A stretch of 64,000 nt of DNA from Providencia hangzhouensis (lineage in GTDB: Bacteria; Pseudomonadota; Gammaproteobacteria; Enterobacterales; Enterobacteriaceae), in contig NZ_CP135052.1 in NCBI RefSeq assembly GCF_029193595.2, forward strand, positions 868,001 through 932,000, in the 5' to 3' direction. This document shows, piece after piece, positions 8,886 through 18,432 of the stretch. How positions within the stretch are numbered: position 1 is the first letter of the stretch; every line of letters begins with the position of its first letter. The position numbers were made by a program, and so were the translations under genes. Under the pieces are notes generated by a model that worked only from the letters and a program-made list of their open reading frames with translations, was not told the DNA's origin and ran no database searches.

Positions 8886-9663
8886 TTTTATCCTGCCAAT
8901 TTACTCTTGTTGAAATGCATTCTTTATTTTTTTTGCATTTTACTAATAAGCTATGTTTGTTTTTACCTAAGTTTTGTATATTGTTATAATAATAAAAAAC
9001 ATCAGAATCTTCACAGGTTAAGTTAAAATCAATTGCTTGTTTGCTTATTGTGTCACTCATATTTTTTTCATAGTTATCTTTAAACCCATAAACAGGGCAA
9101 TCTCCAATTGTGCTAATTTTGTATGACTGTATTGATGCATATGGAAATTTTATTGCATGAATTTGATTTATAAGGTAAATAATCACCAAAAGTAAAAAAA
9201 CACTAATTATCAATAATGTTTTTTTAATAATATGATTTTTATCACTAAGTAATAGTGATTTGTTAGATTTATTGCTTGAAGTGGGAGGGGGGGCTAGGCT
9301 TTTCTCTATTTTATTATTGAATTTGGCAATCGATTCTTCAATTTGAATTTCAGAAGAGATAACAAGGCCTTTTTTTGATATGCTTAGAATTGCATTTTCA
9401 ACTAAAAGCTGTTGATGTAATACTTTTCTTAATGTACTAATGTATTGGTTAAGGGTGTTTATCGAAACTTTTAGGTCATATTTATTTAGTATTTTTTTTA
9501 ATATCTCTTCACGAGTGATAGTCGTTTTATTATTCTGAATTAGTATTATAAAAATATAATTCAACACGGGTGTTAATTTCATTACACTGAGTTCTGTGTC
9601 CACCCTAAATATTTCACCTAAGTCAGAGTTATATTTTATTATGTTGTTCAGTATATATATCAT
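8878..9663 (-). CDS. ToxR/MarT-type membrane-anchored transcriptional regulator (copy 1)
   Basis: Predicted one-component regulator that binds DNA from the inner membrane. The 261-residue protein has an N-terminal OmpR-type winged helix (about residues 20-105: MKLTPVLNYIFIILIQNN, REEILKKIL, LNQYISTLRKVL, ISKKGLVI). A Pro/Ser/Asn/Lys linker follows, then one transmembrane helix (~150-168, LLIISVFLLLVIIYLI) and a ~90-residue periplasmic domain with several cysteines (GDCPVYGF, LTCEDSD, CKKNKECIS). Architecture matches CadC, ToxR and MarT. The coupled FidL-like gene follows. Upstream lies the Ecp-type operon on the same strand, a plausible target (inference). Confidence 0.78.
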   Translation of the reverse strand: MIYILNNIIKYNSDLGEIFRVDTELSVMKLTPVLNYIFIILIQNNKTTITREEILKKILNKYDLKVSINTLNQYISTLRKVLHQQLLVENAILSISKKGLVISSEIQIEESIAKFNNKIEKSLAPPPTSSNKSNKSLLLSDKNHIIKKTLLIISVFLLLVIIYLINQIHAIKFPYASIQSYKISTIGDCPVYGFKDNYEKNMSDTISKQAIDFNLTCEDSDVFYYYNNIQNLGKNKHSLLVKCKKNKECISTRVNWQDKND

Positions 9664-10128
9664 ACATGACTCTTATTTAGTTATTAAAATATGTGCTTAG
9701 TTTGATCACTTTAGCTAACATGATAGTCATTGATTTTAAAGTAATTATATCAGTGTAATATACTACTCTTTTTTTGAGAAGAAAATATGAAAATAAATTT
9801 TTGTTTATAACGATTGGTTATATATGTAATGACAAAAATTTCAGTGTATTGTATTAATGAAACTGACATTTTTTGTTTTGATGTTTTATATACAGATAAA
9901 AAGCAGTATTAACCACTATTTCAAGTCATGGAAACCTAAATTAATTTGCTATTTTTAATAGGCGGAAATGATTTTTTAGAACTGAATTTTATGAATTTGT
10001 AATGCTTTAAGGTAATTATAGATACAGAGTACCTGTCGAATTATGATTAGGTAATTCAATGTTTATTTTAATAGTAGTATAGCCAAATTTGTCATTTTAT
10101 TTTTTTAATTAATTGATATGATTGAATT
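9664..10128. other. Intergenic region between the MarT-like gene and ecpE-like gene
   Basis: 465 AT-rich bases without a supported gene. It should hold the MarT-like promoter and the end of the pilus operon transcript. No strong terminator hairpin was identified. Confidence 0.45.
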
Positions 10129-10806
10129 TTAGGTGCAGTTGCCAATTGGGTAATATTTATCAAATATTACAATATATTTACGGCTTTTCTTTTTAAGACG
10201 CTCATCTTTAGATTCTTGGCCGGGTAATAAGTAAAATATATAAGGCTCGGAATCATCATTAGCATCACAGTTTTCATGTAATAGCACTCTAAAATAGGTA
10301 TTACCCGTATTTTTTAGAATACTAGTGCTTGGATTAAGCTCATATTTAAAATCTGGTTTTTTAGGTCTCACAACAAAATAGGTTTCTAGGCTAACCGTTG
10401 GATAAAATAAAGGTCGCTTTTTTTGTTCATTATCACTACGCATATCAAGAGGGGTTTCGCTAATGATAATCTTATAATAGCGCTCGGTCTCATCGGCTTC
10501 TCCTCGATAAAAAATCTTAAAAAATTCTTGTTCCCCAGGTAATAAAATTTTCTTCAATGGAGTAAAAATAATCTCGCCGTTATGGAGAGGTGCCCCATGT
10601 TCTTGGTTACCTGGTTTATCAATTTTGTAGGCACTAAAATTATATAAATTAGTTTTATCTGTGTCGTTGATGTATGGCTTAGAAAAAAACTCTTGCCCTG
10701 ACTCCATCGAAGAAATATCTGCATTGATATATAAAGCAATAGCATTATTGCAAGACACTGATAGCAAAACCAATAATAGGATTTTAAGTAAATAAAATGG
10801 TTTCAT
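10129..10806 (-). CDS. ecpE: Ecp-type fimbrial chaperone (EcpE-like)
   Basis: Predicted periplasmic chaperone of the alternate chaperone-usher (Ecp/Mat, alpha-fimbrial) pathway. The 225-residue protein has a signal peptide (residues ~1-24) and an immunoglobulin-like chaperone fold: ILLPGEQEFFKIFYRGEADETERYYKI with the conserved LLPG...F...Y.G...ERYY pattern shared with the EcpB-like protein, and NTGNTYFRVLLHENC. It is the last gene of the operon, as ecpE is in E. coli. A terminator-like hairpin separates it from the tip gene, so its expression may be lower or separately driven. Sequence is diverged, so the symbol rests partly on position. Confidence 0.72.
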   Translation of the reverse strand: MKPFYLLKILLLVLLSVSCNNAIALYINADISSMESGQEFFSKPYINDTDKTNLYNFSAYKIDKPGNQEHGAPLHNGEIIFTPLKKILLPGEQEFFKIFYRGEADETERYYKIIISETPLDMRSDNEQKKRPLFYPTVSLETYFVVRPKKPDFKYELNPSTSILKNTGNTYFRVLLHENCDANDDSEPYIFYLLPGQESKDERLKKKSRKYIVIFDKYYPIGNCT

Positions 10807-10846
10807 ATTAAAAAATCCAACTAAAATTTAAGAGTATATGGGGTTC

Positions 10847-10882
10847 AATAAAAGGGCCACTTGAACTTTTACAAGTAGCCCT
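10847..10882 (-). terminator. Terminator-like hairpin between ecpD-like and ecpE-like genes
   Basis: On the reverse strand, AGGGCTACTTG (10882-10872) pairs with CAAGTGGCCCT (10863-10853) with one mismatch. TTTATT follows. It lies 18 bases past the ecpD-like stop and may attenuate transcription into the last gene. Confidence 0.5.
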
Positions 10883-10900
10883 AAAAGTAGTCATTAGATA

Positions 10901-12517
10901 TTATTGAATATCGGGCCCAGTCCAAATTGCTTTGACAGTTATTGTGCCACTTGCAGAAACGGTTCCTAACCAATCAATACCATCCAATGTAAAAAATGAT
11001 TCAGAGTCATTCATTGGGAATGATAAATCTAAGTTAGTTCGATAAAAAGATCCTAAATCCTCATTAGGTCTATCCCATGGTGTTTCAGACCATAATGCAT
11101 TTTTTAATGAAATTTCATTATTATCACAACTTGCTCGGTGTGATTCTTTAGTGCCACTTTCATTTTTAAATGAAAGATAAGCGGAAAAAGGGACATTAAG
11201 TTTATTATCACTCGAGGTAAATAAGCAGTATGACTGTCCTTTTAATGTTGTGTTTGGTCCTTCAACTTTTGCCGTAATAGAATCCGCTTGCCTTGGCCCG
11301 CTAGTCGTAACGATATAATTAAATTCTATCGGTGGTTCATCATTGCCGACTTTTCCTGTTTTGGATTGGTTTGGATTAAAATCTGCAGGAATAATGCTAA
11401 TTCCATAATCTCTCGGCTTAATTATTAAGAAATTTGAAGGTGTAAATTCGTAAAATCCAGATTGAGGAAGTGGTGATTGAAAACCAAAAGTATATACACT
11501 ATCAGCAAGTGTGACTGTTGAATTAGGTGAAGCGTCAACAATTGATTTTAAATATTCATTTGAGAGAAAAACTTCAATATTTTGTGAACCATTATTAAAG
11601 ATCTCTGACATGTTTGTTGTTGATGACCAATTTGTCCAGCGCGTGCTGTTACTTCCTTTATATTGAATAAGTGCAGCACGGGGGTCCCTAGCTAAACCTA
11701 ACTTTGCACTATCAATATACATACGAACTGTAAATGTTCCGCCGATAGATTGTCCTTGGGTTTCTAATTCAACTAACTTACAAATAATTCCAGAAGTATT
11801 TCCAACAATCCCTGTCGAGCAAAAATTAGAACCGAGTCCAATAGTTGGATTGCCATTGCTATCCACAAAGACTTCTTGTAAGGCGCCCGTTCCTTTTAGA
11901 ATAATATTGCCTTTTTTATTGGTTGGAATGTAGTGTTGTTGTGTTGTCGTTCTTCCTCCACTCGTCATACAGGTCGTATTACTTAAATCATAATCGTCGC
12001 GGCTTGTGCAGGTTCTTAAATCAAAAGTATATTCTGTTCCTGGTGGTATTTCGGCTAACCAGCGATAAAAAGATTCAGAAAATATCGGTCTTGAATATCC
12101 AGACTCACCCGGTGTTCCTGTTTGTTGGATTTTATATGCACCATTATCTCGTAACTGCTGAGCTGACCAATAAGACGTTGCCGGGCAATTTCGGTTATTT
12201 GTCATGCAACGATTTCCGATAAAAGGTTGGCTTACGGGAGAATTTTCTAACCAGATATCACCTGTATTATATGTTGAGCTAAAAGGTGTTCCTGTATATC
12301 CCATATAGCCTAAACTATATTGTCTATTGCGCTGGTATTTTGTGAATACATTTGAGCCCGAGAAGCGAGGGTCAACTCTATTAGCAACAATAAAGAATTC
12401 GTTATCAACTTGGTTTTCAACAATGACATACTCTTGTAATGGTGCTGTTGCAGAAAACGAATTCGGTATTAGAACCGAAAATGAAATAAAAAGTGCTGTT
12501 ATCGATAATAATCGCAT
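10901..12517 (-). CDS. ecpD: Ecp-type pilus tip/polymerised adhesin (EcpD-like)
   Basis: Predicted surface-exposed tip component of an Ecp/Mat-type pilus. The 538-residue protein starts with a signal peptide ending near SFSA (residue ~23). Several cysteines fit disulphide-bonded domains (RCMTNNRNCP, LRTCTSRDDYDLSNTTC), and the last ~150 residues form a beta-rich domain with paired Cys (SYCLF, RASCDN). Length is close to the ~547 residues of E. coli EcpD. It lies directly downstream of the usher, 25 bases apart, in the same order as ecpC-ecpD. The family call is good; receptor unknown. Confidence 0.82.
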   Translation of the reverse strand: MRLLSITALFISFSVLIPNSFSATAPLQEYVIVENQVDNEFFIVANRVDPRFSGSNVFTKYQRNRQYSLGYMGYTGTPFSSTYNTGDIWLENSPVSQPFIGNRCMTNNRNCPATSYWSAQQLRDNGAYKIQQTGTPGESGYSRPIFSESFYRWLAEIPPGTEYTFDLRTCTSRDDYDLSNTTCMTSGGRTTTQQHYIPTNKKGNIILKGTGALQEVFVDSNGNPTIGLGSNFCSTGIVGNTSGIICKLVELETQGQSIGGTFTVRMYIDSAKLGLARDPRAALIQYKGSNSTRWTNWSSTTNMSEIFNNGSQNIEVFLSNEYLKSIVDASPNSTVTLADSVYTFGFQSPLPQSGFYEFTPSNFLIIKPRDYGISIIPADFNPNQSKTGKVGNDEPPIEFNYIVTTSGPRQADSITAKVEGPNTTLKGQSYCLFTSSDNKLNVPFSAYLSFKNESGTKESHRASCDNNEISLKNALWSETPWDRPNEDLGSFYRTNLDLSFPMNDSESFFTLDGIDWLGTVSASGTITVKAIWTGPDIQ

Positions 12518-12542
12518 ATTAAATTAGCCTTTAAAGTGATAA

Positions 12543-15038
12543 TTAACGTTTAGCAAATGCTTCTTGAGGTTCACATGTCACCTCACCGACCCACAATGCA
12601 CCACGTGCACCTTGAAGGTTTAAATCTGCTTCGCAAATTGTTTGCTGATCATCTTGTAATAACGATATCACTGGATATCGGACGTCAACATCCATGGAAA
12701 ACTCACCATTTTGATCTGTTTTTGTGCGACCAATATGATTTCGAATTGAGGCATATTTTATGTATTCACCATTTGGTGATTTCAGACGGCCAAATACCGT
12801 GACTAATTGCCTTACCTCTGGTTGATAAAGAGCAATGTTTCCTGGGTATAATGTGACGGATTTATTTCGCCCTGAGACAATATCAAAGCTGTCTTTTGAT
12901 TTTCCGTCATTCATTAACTGAATGTCATAATCCGAATAAGGGGATAATGGAATAAAGGTATTTTTTCCGCTAATTGGGTAATTTTGCCCATTTACTTTTG
13001 CGACCATGCTGCCGCTACCTTTTATATCGGAATTAATAATGACGCCTGATTTACCTTGCTGCCCACTTGGCATGATCATGCCGTTGCTATATGCCACAGA
13101 GCCACGAGAGGTTAAATTGCCATTAAGTCTGTTATTATCGGGGCGATTAATCGTTACGGTACCTGAATTATATTTAGTATCATAAGAAGCATAGCCTAAT
13201 GTTGAAAAATTGGATTCACCATTATCTTTATCTCGGACTAATTTGGAGACAGAAACCCCTGCATTGGTAATCACCGAATTTTCAAAGTTTTTATTCGCAT
13301 AAATATTTGCTTTCACATTACCATTTGTTGAGGAAACACCCGTACTCAACCATGTTGATAAAGGTAAGGAAAAATCGAGGTTAATATATTTTTCGTTGGT
13401 ACTATTTTGGTTATCATAATGATAGCGCTGTACACCCGCTCTTAGCCCCACCGTTCCATAACGGCCAGAGAATAATGTATTCGCATATTCATAGTTAATT
13501 GAATCACTGCCAATACGGCGATCTTTAGTATTACTAATAGTCAGTGACCCAGTTCTATCAATTATTTTGTCAAAATTAATGGTTCCGCCATAAGAATAAC
13601 TGTCAGCATCATAAAGTGGTAAATCACCACTCACTACAGTTTTTTCTTTAGATGCCCATAAAGAACCATAACCTTCCGGTATATTGATAGAAAGAGTCGC
13701 AATGTTCCGATAACTACCATGGTTTTCTAGCATCCCTTGCCAGTTAACTGAGATATAGTTATTTAAAGCCGCGTTGATACTCGTTTCTTGTACAACAAAT
13801 TTATCAAACCCATAATTTGACATTTGAAAACGCACGCCAGACAACACTGGGAAGTTATAAGCGAAAGAGGCTCCGATTAAATGGCTTTTACTCGGAGTTT
13901 GACTCGTTGAGCCTTCATTTCTTACATAATGGCGCTTATCAAAGTCAATATAACCACCATAAATTTCCCAATTGAGTTTATCAAAACCGCCTGTTATCGC
14001 ACCGAAGGATTTATTAATTGTTTGGTGCTGTGTTGTGACAATTTTGCCATCGATAACCGTCTCAATAGTGACGTCGTAAATACCATAGGGTAGTACACTG
14101 GTATCAACTTCAAAATTACCCATTGGAAAATTTTGAATATTTAATAATTTACCTTGTCGATAAATGCGTACTTCGCCTGGGCTATTTAAAAAAGCATAAA
14201 TCGGCGTAAGTGATTGCTGCTTATTTGTCACCATACTTGAGGAATTGTTTCCTATTGATGCCGCATAAATTTTACTGCTGCTAAGGGTAGTTAAGCTGGC
14301 AATAGACTGTAAATTCCACGTACTCATGAGCCCAAGTGCAAAACGAAATCCGTTGAAATCACGCTCATACATTGCGCGATACAGCTCAACATTAGAATTA
14401 GATTTTCCAATGCTATATGCTGATGCATTTACATTAAAGTGATGTTCCGCAGCTGCGAATAATGTATCTAAATTGAAATAGCTGCTGGATGTATCTTTTG
14501 AATCTTTAACACGGCTCTGGAATACCCCTAAATCATAGTTAGCTACCGCTGAAAATGAATTAACTGAAGAATTTCCTAGTACAGATTGCCGCGCATGTTC
14601 TTTTGGCGAAAAAGCAGCTTTATCAACATCTAATGATAAATTAAAAGAAGAAATGTTTAATTGAAGGGTTGCATTATTATCAATAATAATACCATTACTT
14701 TCATTAAAAATGGCATCCTTTTTTTCTTCAAGTTTATCAACTAGTAAATTATTTAATTTCGCACCTTGCTCATTTTCAATGAGATGAATACTTGATAATT
14801 TAATATTACCATGATCGATTACAATAACTGCATCTGCAATTTTACTTTCGCTCTGATTGGTTGCTGCATCATCATTTAGTCGTAAAAAAACAGGTACAGA
14901 CATTCCTTCTTCCAATGCACTAACAAATGCAGGAGGAATAATATATCCACCGATCTTAACGCTTTTCATTTCATTGGCATTAATTGTATTCGAAAAAATA
15001 ATACTTAATATTGATAAAGCAATAGCACTCTTACGCAT
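12543..15038 (-). CDS. ecpC: Ecp-type fimbrial outer-membrane usher (EcpC-like)
   Basis: Outer-membrane pore that assembles and secretes the Ecp-type pilus. The 831-residue protein has a signal peptide ending near NANA/NEM, an N-terminal domain, and a long beta-barrel region rich in alternating aromatic strands. TPIYAFLNSPGEVRIYRQGKLL and LPYGIYDVTIETVIDG are hallmark segments of the EcpC/CS1 usher class. The C-terminal E-set-like domain (VTVFGRLKSPNGEY...GRTKTDQNGEFSMDVDV) ends with the CEADLNLQGARG segment. Length fits EcpC (~840). 19 bases separate it from the chaperone gene upstream. Confidence 0.88.
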   Translation of the reverse strand: MRKSAIALSILSIIFSNTINANEMKSVKIGGYIIPPAFVSALEEGMSVPVFLRLNDDAATNQSESKIADAVIVIDHGNIKLSSIHLIENEQGAKLNNLLVDKLEEKKDAIFNESNGIIIDNNATLQLNISSFNLSLDVDKAAFSPKEHARQSVLGNSSVNSFSAVANYDLGVFQSRVKDSKDTSSSYFNLDTLFAAAEHHFNVNASAYSIGKSNSNVELYRAMYERDFNGFRFALGLMSTWNLQSIASLTTLSSSKIYAASIGNNSSSMVTNKQQSLTPIYAFLNSPGEVRIYRQGKLLNIQNFPMGNFEVDTSVLPYGIYDVTIETVIDGKIVTTQHQTINKSFGAITGGFDKLNWEIYGGYIDFDKRHYVRNEGSTSQTPSKSHLIGASFAYNFPVLSGVRFQMSNYGFDKFVVQETSINAALNNYISVNWQGMLENHGSYRNIATLSINIPEGYGSLWASKEKTVVSGDLPLYDADSYSYGGTINFDKIIDRTGSLTISNTKDRRIGSDSINYEYANTLFSGRYGTVGLRAGVQRYHYDNQNSTNEKYINLDFSLPLSTWLSTGVSSTNGNVKANIYANKNFENSVITNAGVSVSKLVRDKDNGESNFSTLGYASYDTKYNSGTVTINRPDNNRLNGNLTSRGSVAYSNGMIMPSGQQGKSGVIINSDIKGSGSMVAKVNGQNYPISGKNTFIPLSPYSDYDIQLMNDGKSKDSFDIVSGRNKSVTLYPGNIALYQPEVRQLVTVFGRLKSPNGEYIKYASIRNHIGRTKTDQNGEFSMDVDVRYPVISLLQDDQQTICEADLNLQGARGALWVGEVTCEPQEAFAKR

Positions 15039-15057
15039 AATTTAAGTCCATTCTTAA

Positions 15058-15741
15058 TTATTTGACAACAATGAACTCTCCTTTGTGCCAAATACCTACG
15101 CTTGATTTTTTATTTGTGACATCGACAAATTGTAATTTGACGGCTAAGTTTGGCATGAGGTAATAACGCTCGCGACAAATGCCATCCACTCCGTATTTTT
15201 GTTTTTCTGCTAAACAAGGGCCTGAAGCCACTACACGGAAGGTGCTATTTCCAGTATTTGAAATTTGGGAATTAGTATATTTATAATTAAAGTTTTCAAT
15301 TCTTGGTGCGACAACAAGAATTGTGCTAATGGTTGCTGATGTTGTTGCTGATGCCGATTTCGCACTTTGTGTAACACCACTCTCGCCAATAGGATCATCT
15401 TTCCAATTTAATCGATAGTAACGTTCTTTATTATCTTTTGGGCCTTGATAAATTATCTTAAATATATCTTTTGCATGGCCTGGAAGAATTAAATTAGCGG
15501 GTGTTGATAATATTTCATTAGGATCAGTAACTGTAATTACTTTTCCAGTATCAAGTGGTGAATCTATTTTTTCTATCGTTAAATTTACCAATCTTGCTGT
15601 ATCTACTGTATTTTCAATTTCTTTAGATAAGGTGTCTTCATTCGATGATATTATTTCAGTAATATTTCCCACGTTGACAGCAAAACTGCTTTTTAATGGT
15701 AACAATGATAATAAAATTAATGCTAATGTTATCTTTTTCAT
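15058..15741 (-). CDS. ecpB: Ecp-type fimbrial chaperone (EcpB-like)
   Basis: Periplasmic chaperone that caps pilin subunits before delivery to the usher. The 227-residue protein has a signal peptide MKKITLALILL...SSFA. Strong EcpB similarity is visible: NVGNITEIISS, NTVDTARLVNLTIEKIDSPLDTGKVI, NLILPGHAKDIFKIIYQGP and NKERYYRLNW, STILVVAPR, and SNTGNSTFRVVASGPCL. The ATG at 15741 is chosen because it begins the signal peptide; an in-frame TTG at 15756 would add five residues. It lies between pilin and usher, with a hairpin in the gap after the pilin. Confidence 0.88.
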   Translation of the reverse strand: MKKITLALILLSLLPLKSSFAVNVGNITEIISSNEDTLSKEIENTVDTARLVNLTIEKIDSPLDTGKVITVTDPNEILSTPANLILPGHAKDIFKIIYQGPKDNKERYYRLNWKDDPIGESGVTQSAKSASATTSATISTILVVAPRIENFNYKYTNSQISNTGNSTFRVVASGPCLAEKQKYGVDGICRERYYLMPNLAVKLQFVDVTNKKSSVGIWHKGEFIVVK

Positions 15742-15765
15742 AATCGTAAATTTCAAAAATGAATG

Positions 15766-15803
15766 ACGATAAAGATATTATTTCCCTATAGTATCTTTAT
15801 CGT
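15766..15803 (-). repeat. Hairpin between pilin and chaperone genes
   Basis: Perfect 12-base arms ACGATAAAGATA (15766-15777) and TATCTTTATCGT (15792-15803) with a 14-base loop in the ecpA-ecpB gap. There is no T tract. The position fits an mRNA-stabilising or partial-stop hairpin that raises pilin over the downstream proteins (inference). Confidence 0.6.
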
Positions 15804-15835
15804 AATATTTAGTTATCTAATAAGGGGATATTGAA

Positions 15836-16444
15836 TTAAGGAGCTGGCGTGAAATCACCGTCCCAAGTTGCAGTAAATTGAACTTTCACATCACCATCCC
15901 ATGTACCATCAGTCAGTGCTTTAAAGTCAGTCGCTGCACCATCAGCTTCAGCGCCAGCAATAACAAAGGTGAATTCACCGCGATCTGCTGCACGCTCAGA
16001 GCCATTATAGATGCCATCAGCCGCTAAATTGTCTAAACCAGAAGTTAAACCGGTTGATGTATCAATTAATACTAAATCATTATTTTTAGTCAAGTCTTCG
16101 CCATTCCATTTAACCCCAACAGTTAATTTAGAATCGTCAGTTGTTCTTGCTAATGTATTAGCAATAATTTTTGACGCTAATTTAAAATCTGTTGCACCAG
16201 CTTGGCCTTGAATAGCGATATCAAATGCTCCATTCTGTTGGTTAAAGCTTTTTTGGCCTTCGGCATAATTAAAAGTTAAACTTCTTAATGGAGTTACAAC
16301 TAACATACTTGTCGTGTCTTTAATTGCAGTCGCTTGCCATGTTGCTGTTGCTTGAGCGGTACGTGTATCTGCATTTGCAGCTGTAGTAAAAGAAGCTGCG
16401 ATAATTGTTGATAACAATACAGAAGCCATTTTTTTATTTAACAT
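15836..16444 (-). CDS. ecpA: Ecp/Mat-type major pilin (EcpA/MatB-like)
   Basis: Structural subunit of an E. coli common pilus-type fibre. The 202-residue protein has a signal peptide to about residue 25 (TAANADT) and the EcpA pattern TAQATATWQATAIKDTTSMLVVTPLRSLTFNYAEG, FDIAIQG and FTATW. After the usual terminal ATW it carries an extra tail DGDFTPAP absent from E. coli EcpA as I recall it; a Pro-flanked Thr is a plausible O-glycan site, which is inference. The ATG at 16444 is chosen for the AGAGAG upstream and the signal peptide. It is followed by chaperone, usher, tip and second chaperone. Confidence 0.92.
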   Translation of the reverse strand: MLNKKMASVLLSTIIAASFTTAANADTRTAQATATWQATAIKDTTSMLVVTPLRSLTFNYAEGQKSFNQQNGAFDIAIQGQAGATDFKLASKIIANTLARTTDDSKLTVGVKWNGEDLTKNNDLVLIDTSTGLTSGLDNLAADGIYNGSERAADRGEFTFVIAGAEADGAATDFKALTDGTWDGDVKVQFTATWDGDFTPAP

Positions 16445-16541
16445 ACTAATCTCTCTTTTTATATTGATAGAAAACAATAGTAAAATTAGTTATTTAATTT
16501 TTACATATTGATATGGTTTTATTGAATTTAAAATAGAATAT

Positions 16542-16847
16542 TTAAATATCTTTCATGCTGTTTAGTAATATTTCGATTGTTTTTTTACTTAAATTTATAT
16601 TGTTTCTTTTATTTTCTTCAGAGAAACAATCAATATAGTAAATCATTTCAATCCATCTTTTGTCTAAAACGGTTAATATTTCATTTAATTGATCTAGCGA
16701 TAATGAACTACTACCAGTTTCATAGCGAGATACCTGTTGTTGGCTAATGTTAATTAATTCTGCCAACTGTTTTCCTGTCATGTTTTTTTCTTTGCGTGAT
16801 TTTCGTAAATAATTTCCTACATGACTACTAATTATATTAGCTTTCAT
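16542..16847 (-). CDS. XRE-family HTH regulator leading the Ecp-type operon
   Basis: Predicted MrpJ-type DNA-binding regulator. The 101-residue protein has the HTH at about residues 10-70 (YLRKSRKEKNMTGKQLAELINISQQQVSRYETGSSSLSLDQL), with the SQQQ(I/V)SRYE recognition helix shared with the genes at 7549 and 34435. GAGG precedes the ATG. It sits immediately upstream of the pilin on the same strand with a 97-base gap, the position held by the LuxR-type ecpR in E. coli. It is therefore the likely operon regulator (inference). No LuxR-type gene is seen here. Confidence 0.82.
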   Translation of the reverse strand: MKANIISSHVGNYLRKSRKEKNMTGKQLAELINISQQQVSRYETGSSSLSLDQLNEILTVLDKRWIEMIYYIDCFSEENKRNNINLSKKTIEILLNSMKDI

Positions 16848-17903
16848 TTTTTCAGCCTCTAATATTAATAGATCTATTTATATGATATTCGTTAGCTCAC
16901 TCGCTTGCTTAATTGAGTGTTATAATAAATACATTAAAAAAAGAGTAAATGGTAGGATTTCTATTAAAGATTAACTTTTAATAGGTTTTTTCTATTAAAT
17001 CTGTTTTTTTTAGCATTATCTAATTAAAAAATATCTTCTCACCAGTTTAATTGGTTAAAAATACACTTAATAGTGTTGAAATCAGGGGGATCAATAAAAA
17101 AATACACTAAATAAGCGTAAAATTATTATAATTGTTAACAAATGTATATTTAATTAAGAAGTATAAAGAATCTACATTGAAAGTTACAATTTATTACAAT
17201 TAAAGGGTGGGAAGAATTTAGAATAAAGGTAGGAAACCAGTTATATTGGTAAAATTATAATTTGTAATGTGTTTTTAGCCCTCTTATTTATTAATAACTC
17301 AACTAACTAGTTTAATGTGTATGATGTTAAAATTACACTTTGCTAACTAGATATATGATATGACATAAGTGTCTAGTAGGTTGATACTATAGTATCAACT
17401 TTTTAATATCATGACCCTATTGTGGCACATAGGGTTTAGACCTGAAATTTTGTCTTACAGGCCAATTTATTTTCTATAGTCTCATCAGATATTTTACCAG
17501 TGAAAATAGAATCAGCGATAGGTTACTACGTTCTCTAGTGCCCCTTATTTTAATTTCAGCAATATCAATTATGATGTCTTTATCTGTGGATGTCGTGTGC
17601 TATAGAAATAATAATGGGAAAGCTTCCTCTTTGTAATTAGGTCACTAAATGAATATAGGTTTTGCAGTGCCTAATACTATACACGTTTGTTCTAAAAGCA
17701 ATTCTTCACTTAGAGATTCGCTAATTATTACTTAATAAGTTAGATATACCGATTTACCTAGCCGCTAATTAAGATTGCACTGCGGGCTTTTGAAAGCCAC
17801 TTTTATTCAAAACTATACATATAAGAACTGTGATCTGTATAGGAATTTCTGTTGTAAAAACGTTGGTTGTTAGAAGTGCACGCATTATCTATATATGATG
17901 AGC

Positions 17904-17940
17904 AATCTAGATAAGCTTTGCAGAATAGCTTATCTAGATT
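17904..17940. repeat. Perfect 14-base inverted repeat
   Basis: AATCTAGATAAGCT (17904-17917) and AGCTTATCTAGATT (17927-17940) are exact inverted copies around a 9-base loop. On the plus strand ATTTT follows shortly after, so it could be a weak terminator. No gene with a stop nearby explains it. Confidence 0.7.
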
Positions 17941-18186
17941 ATTTTGAACGATTCTTATTTTCTCCTTGTTAGGTGTGGAGATAGACCATTCTATAGGCTA
18001 TAGGCAACTGCGATTAGCCAGTAATATTTATTGCTACTGTTTTTTCAATTCATGTTACTTCTATTTATTTCTAATCATTGGAAGGGTTGGGTATTTGACT
18101 TAATCTAAACAAAAATATTCGGGCATATTGAGGCTTTTTTTTGTCTAAAACTTTGCCAATTATCACTAATGTGGCAGCTAAATGCG

Positions 18187-18432
18187 CTAGATGCATAAAT
18201 CACCTTGATCCCAGACACTGAACTCAGGTTTAATAAGGTTAGTCACTTGCGCAAAAATGTAAGCATTAAGGGATATTTTGCGCAATGGAATGGATTCAGC
18301 TTTGCGGCAGTTCAATTTATTAGCGATCTGCTGCCATGAACATAGCAAATATTGCGGTATGGGTAGAATTGGGTTACTTTCAATCGCTCTATTCGTGAAA
18401 TGCTCAGTTTGTTGTCGATGCGCTATGGCCCC
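18187..18432 (-). other. Possible decayed coding remnant
   Basis: An 81-codon open stretch bounded by stops (TAA upstream, TAG downstream) without a good start or ribosome binding site. It reads with ordinary residue composition (for example LPIPQYLLCSWQQIANKL and RKISLNAYIFAQVTNLI). GC content is higher than the flanking AT-rich DNA. I do not recognise the family; it may be chance. Confidence 0.25.
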
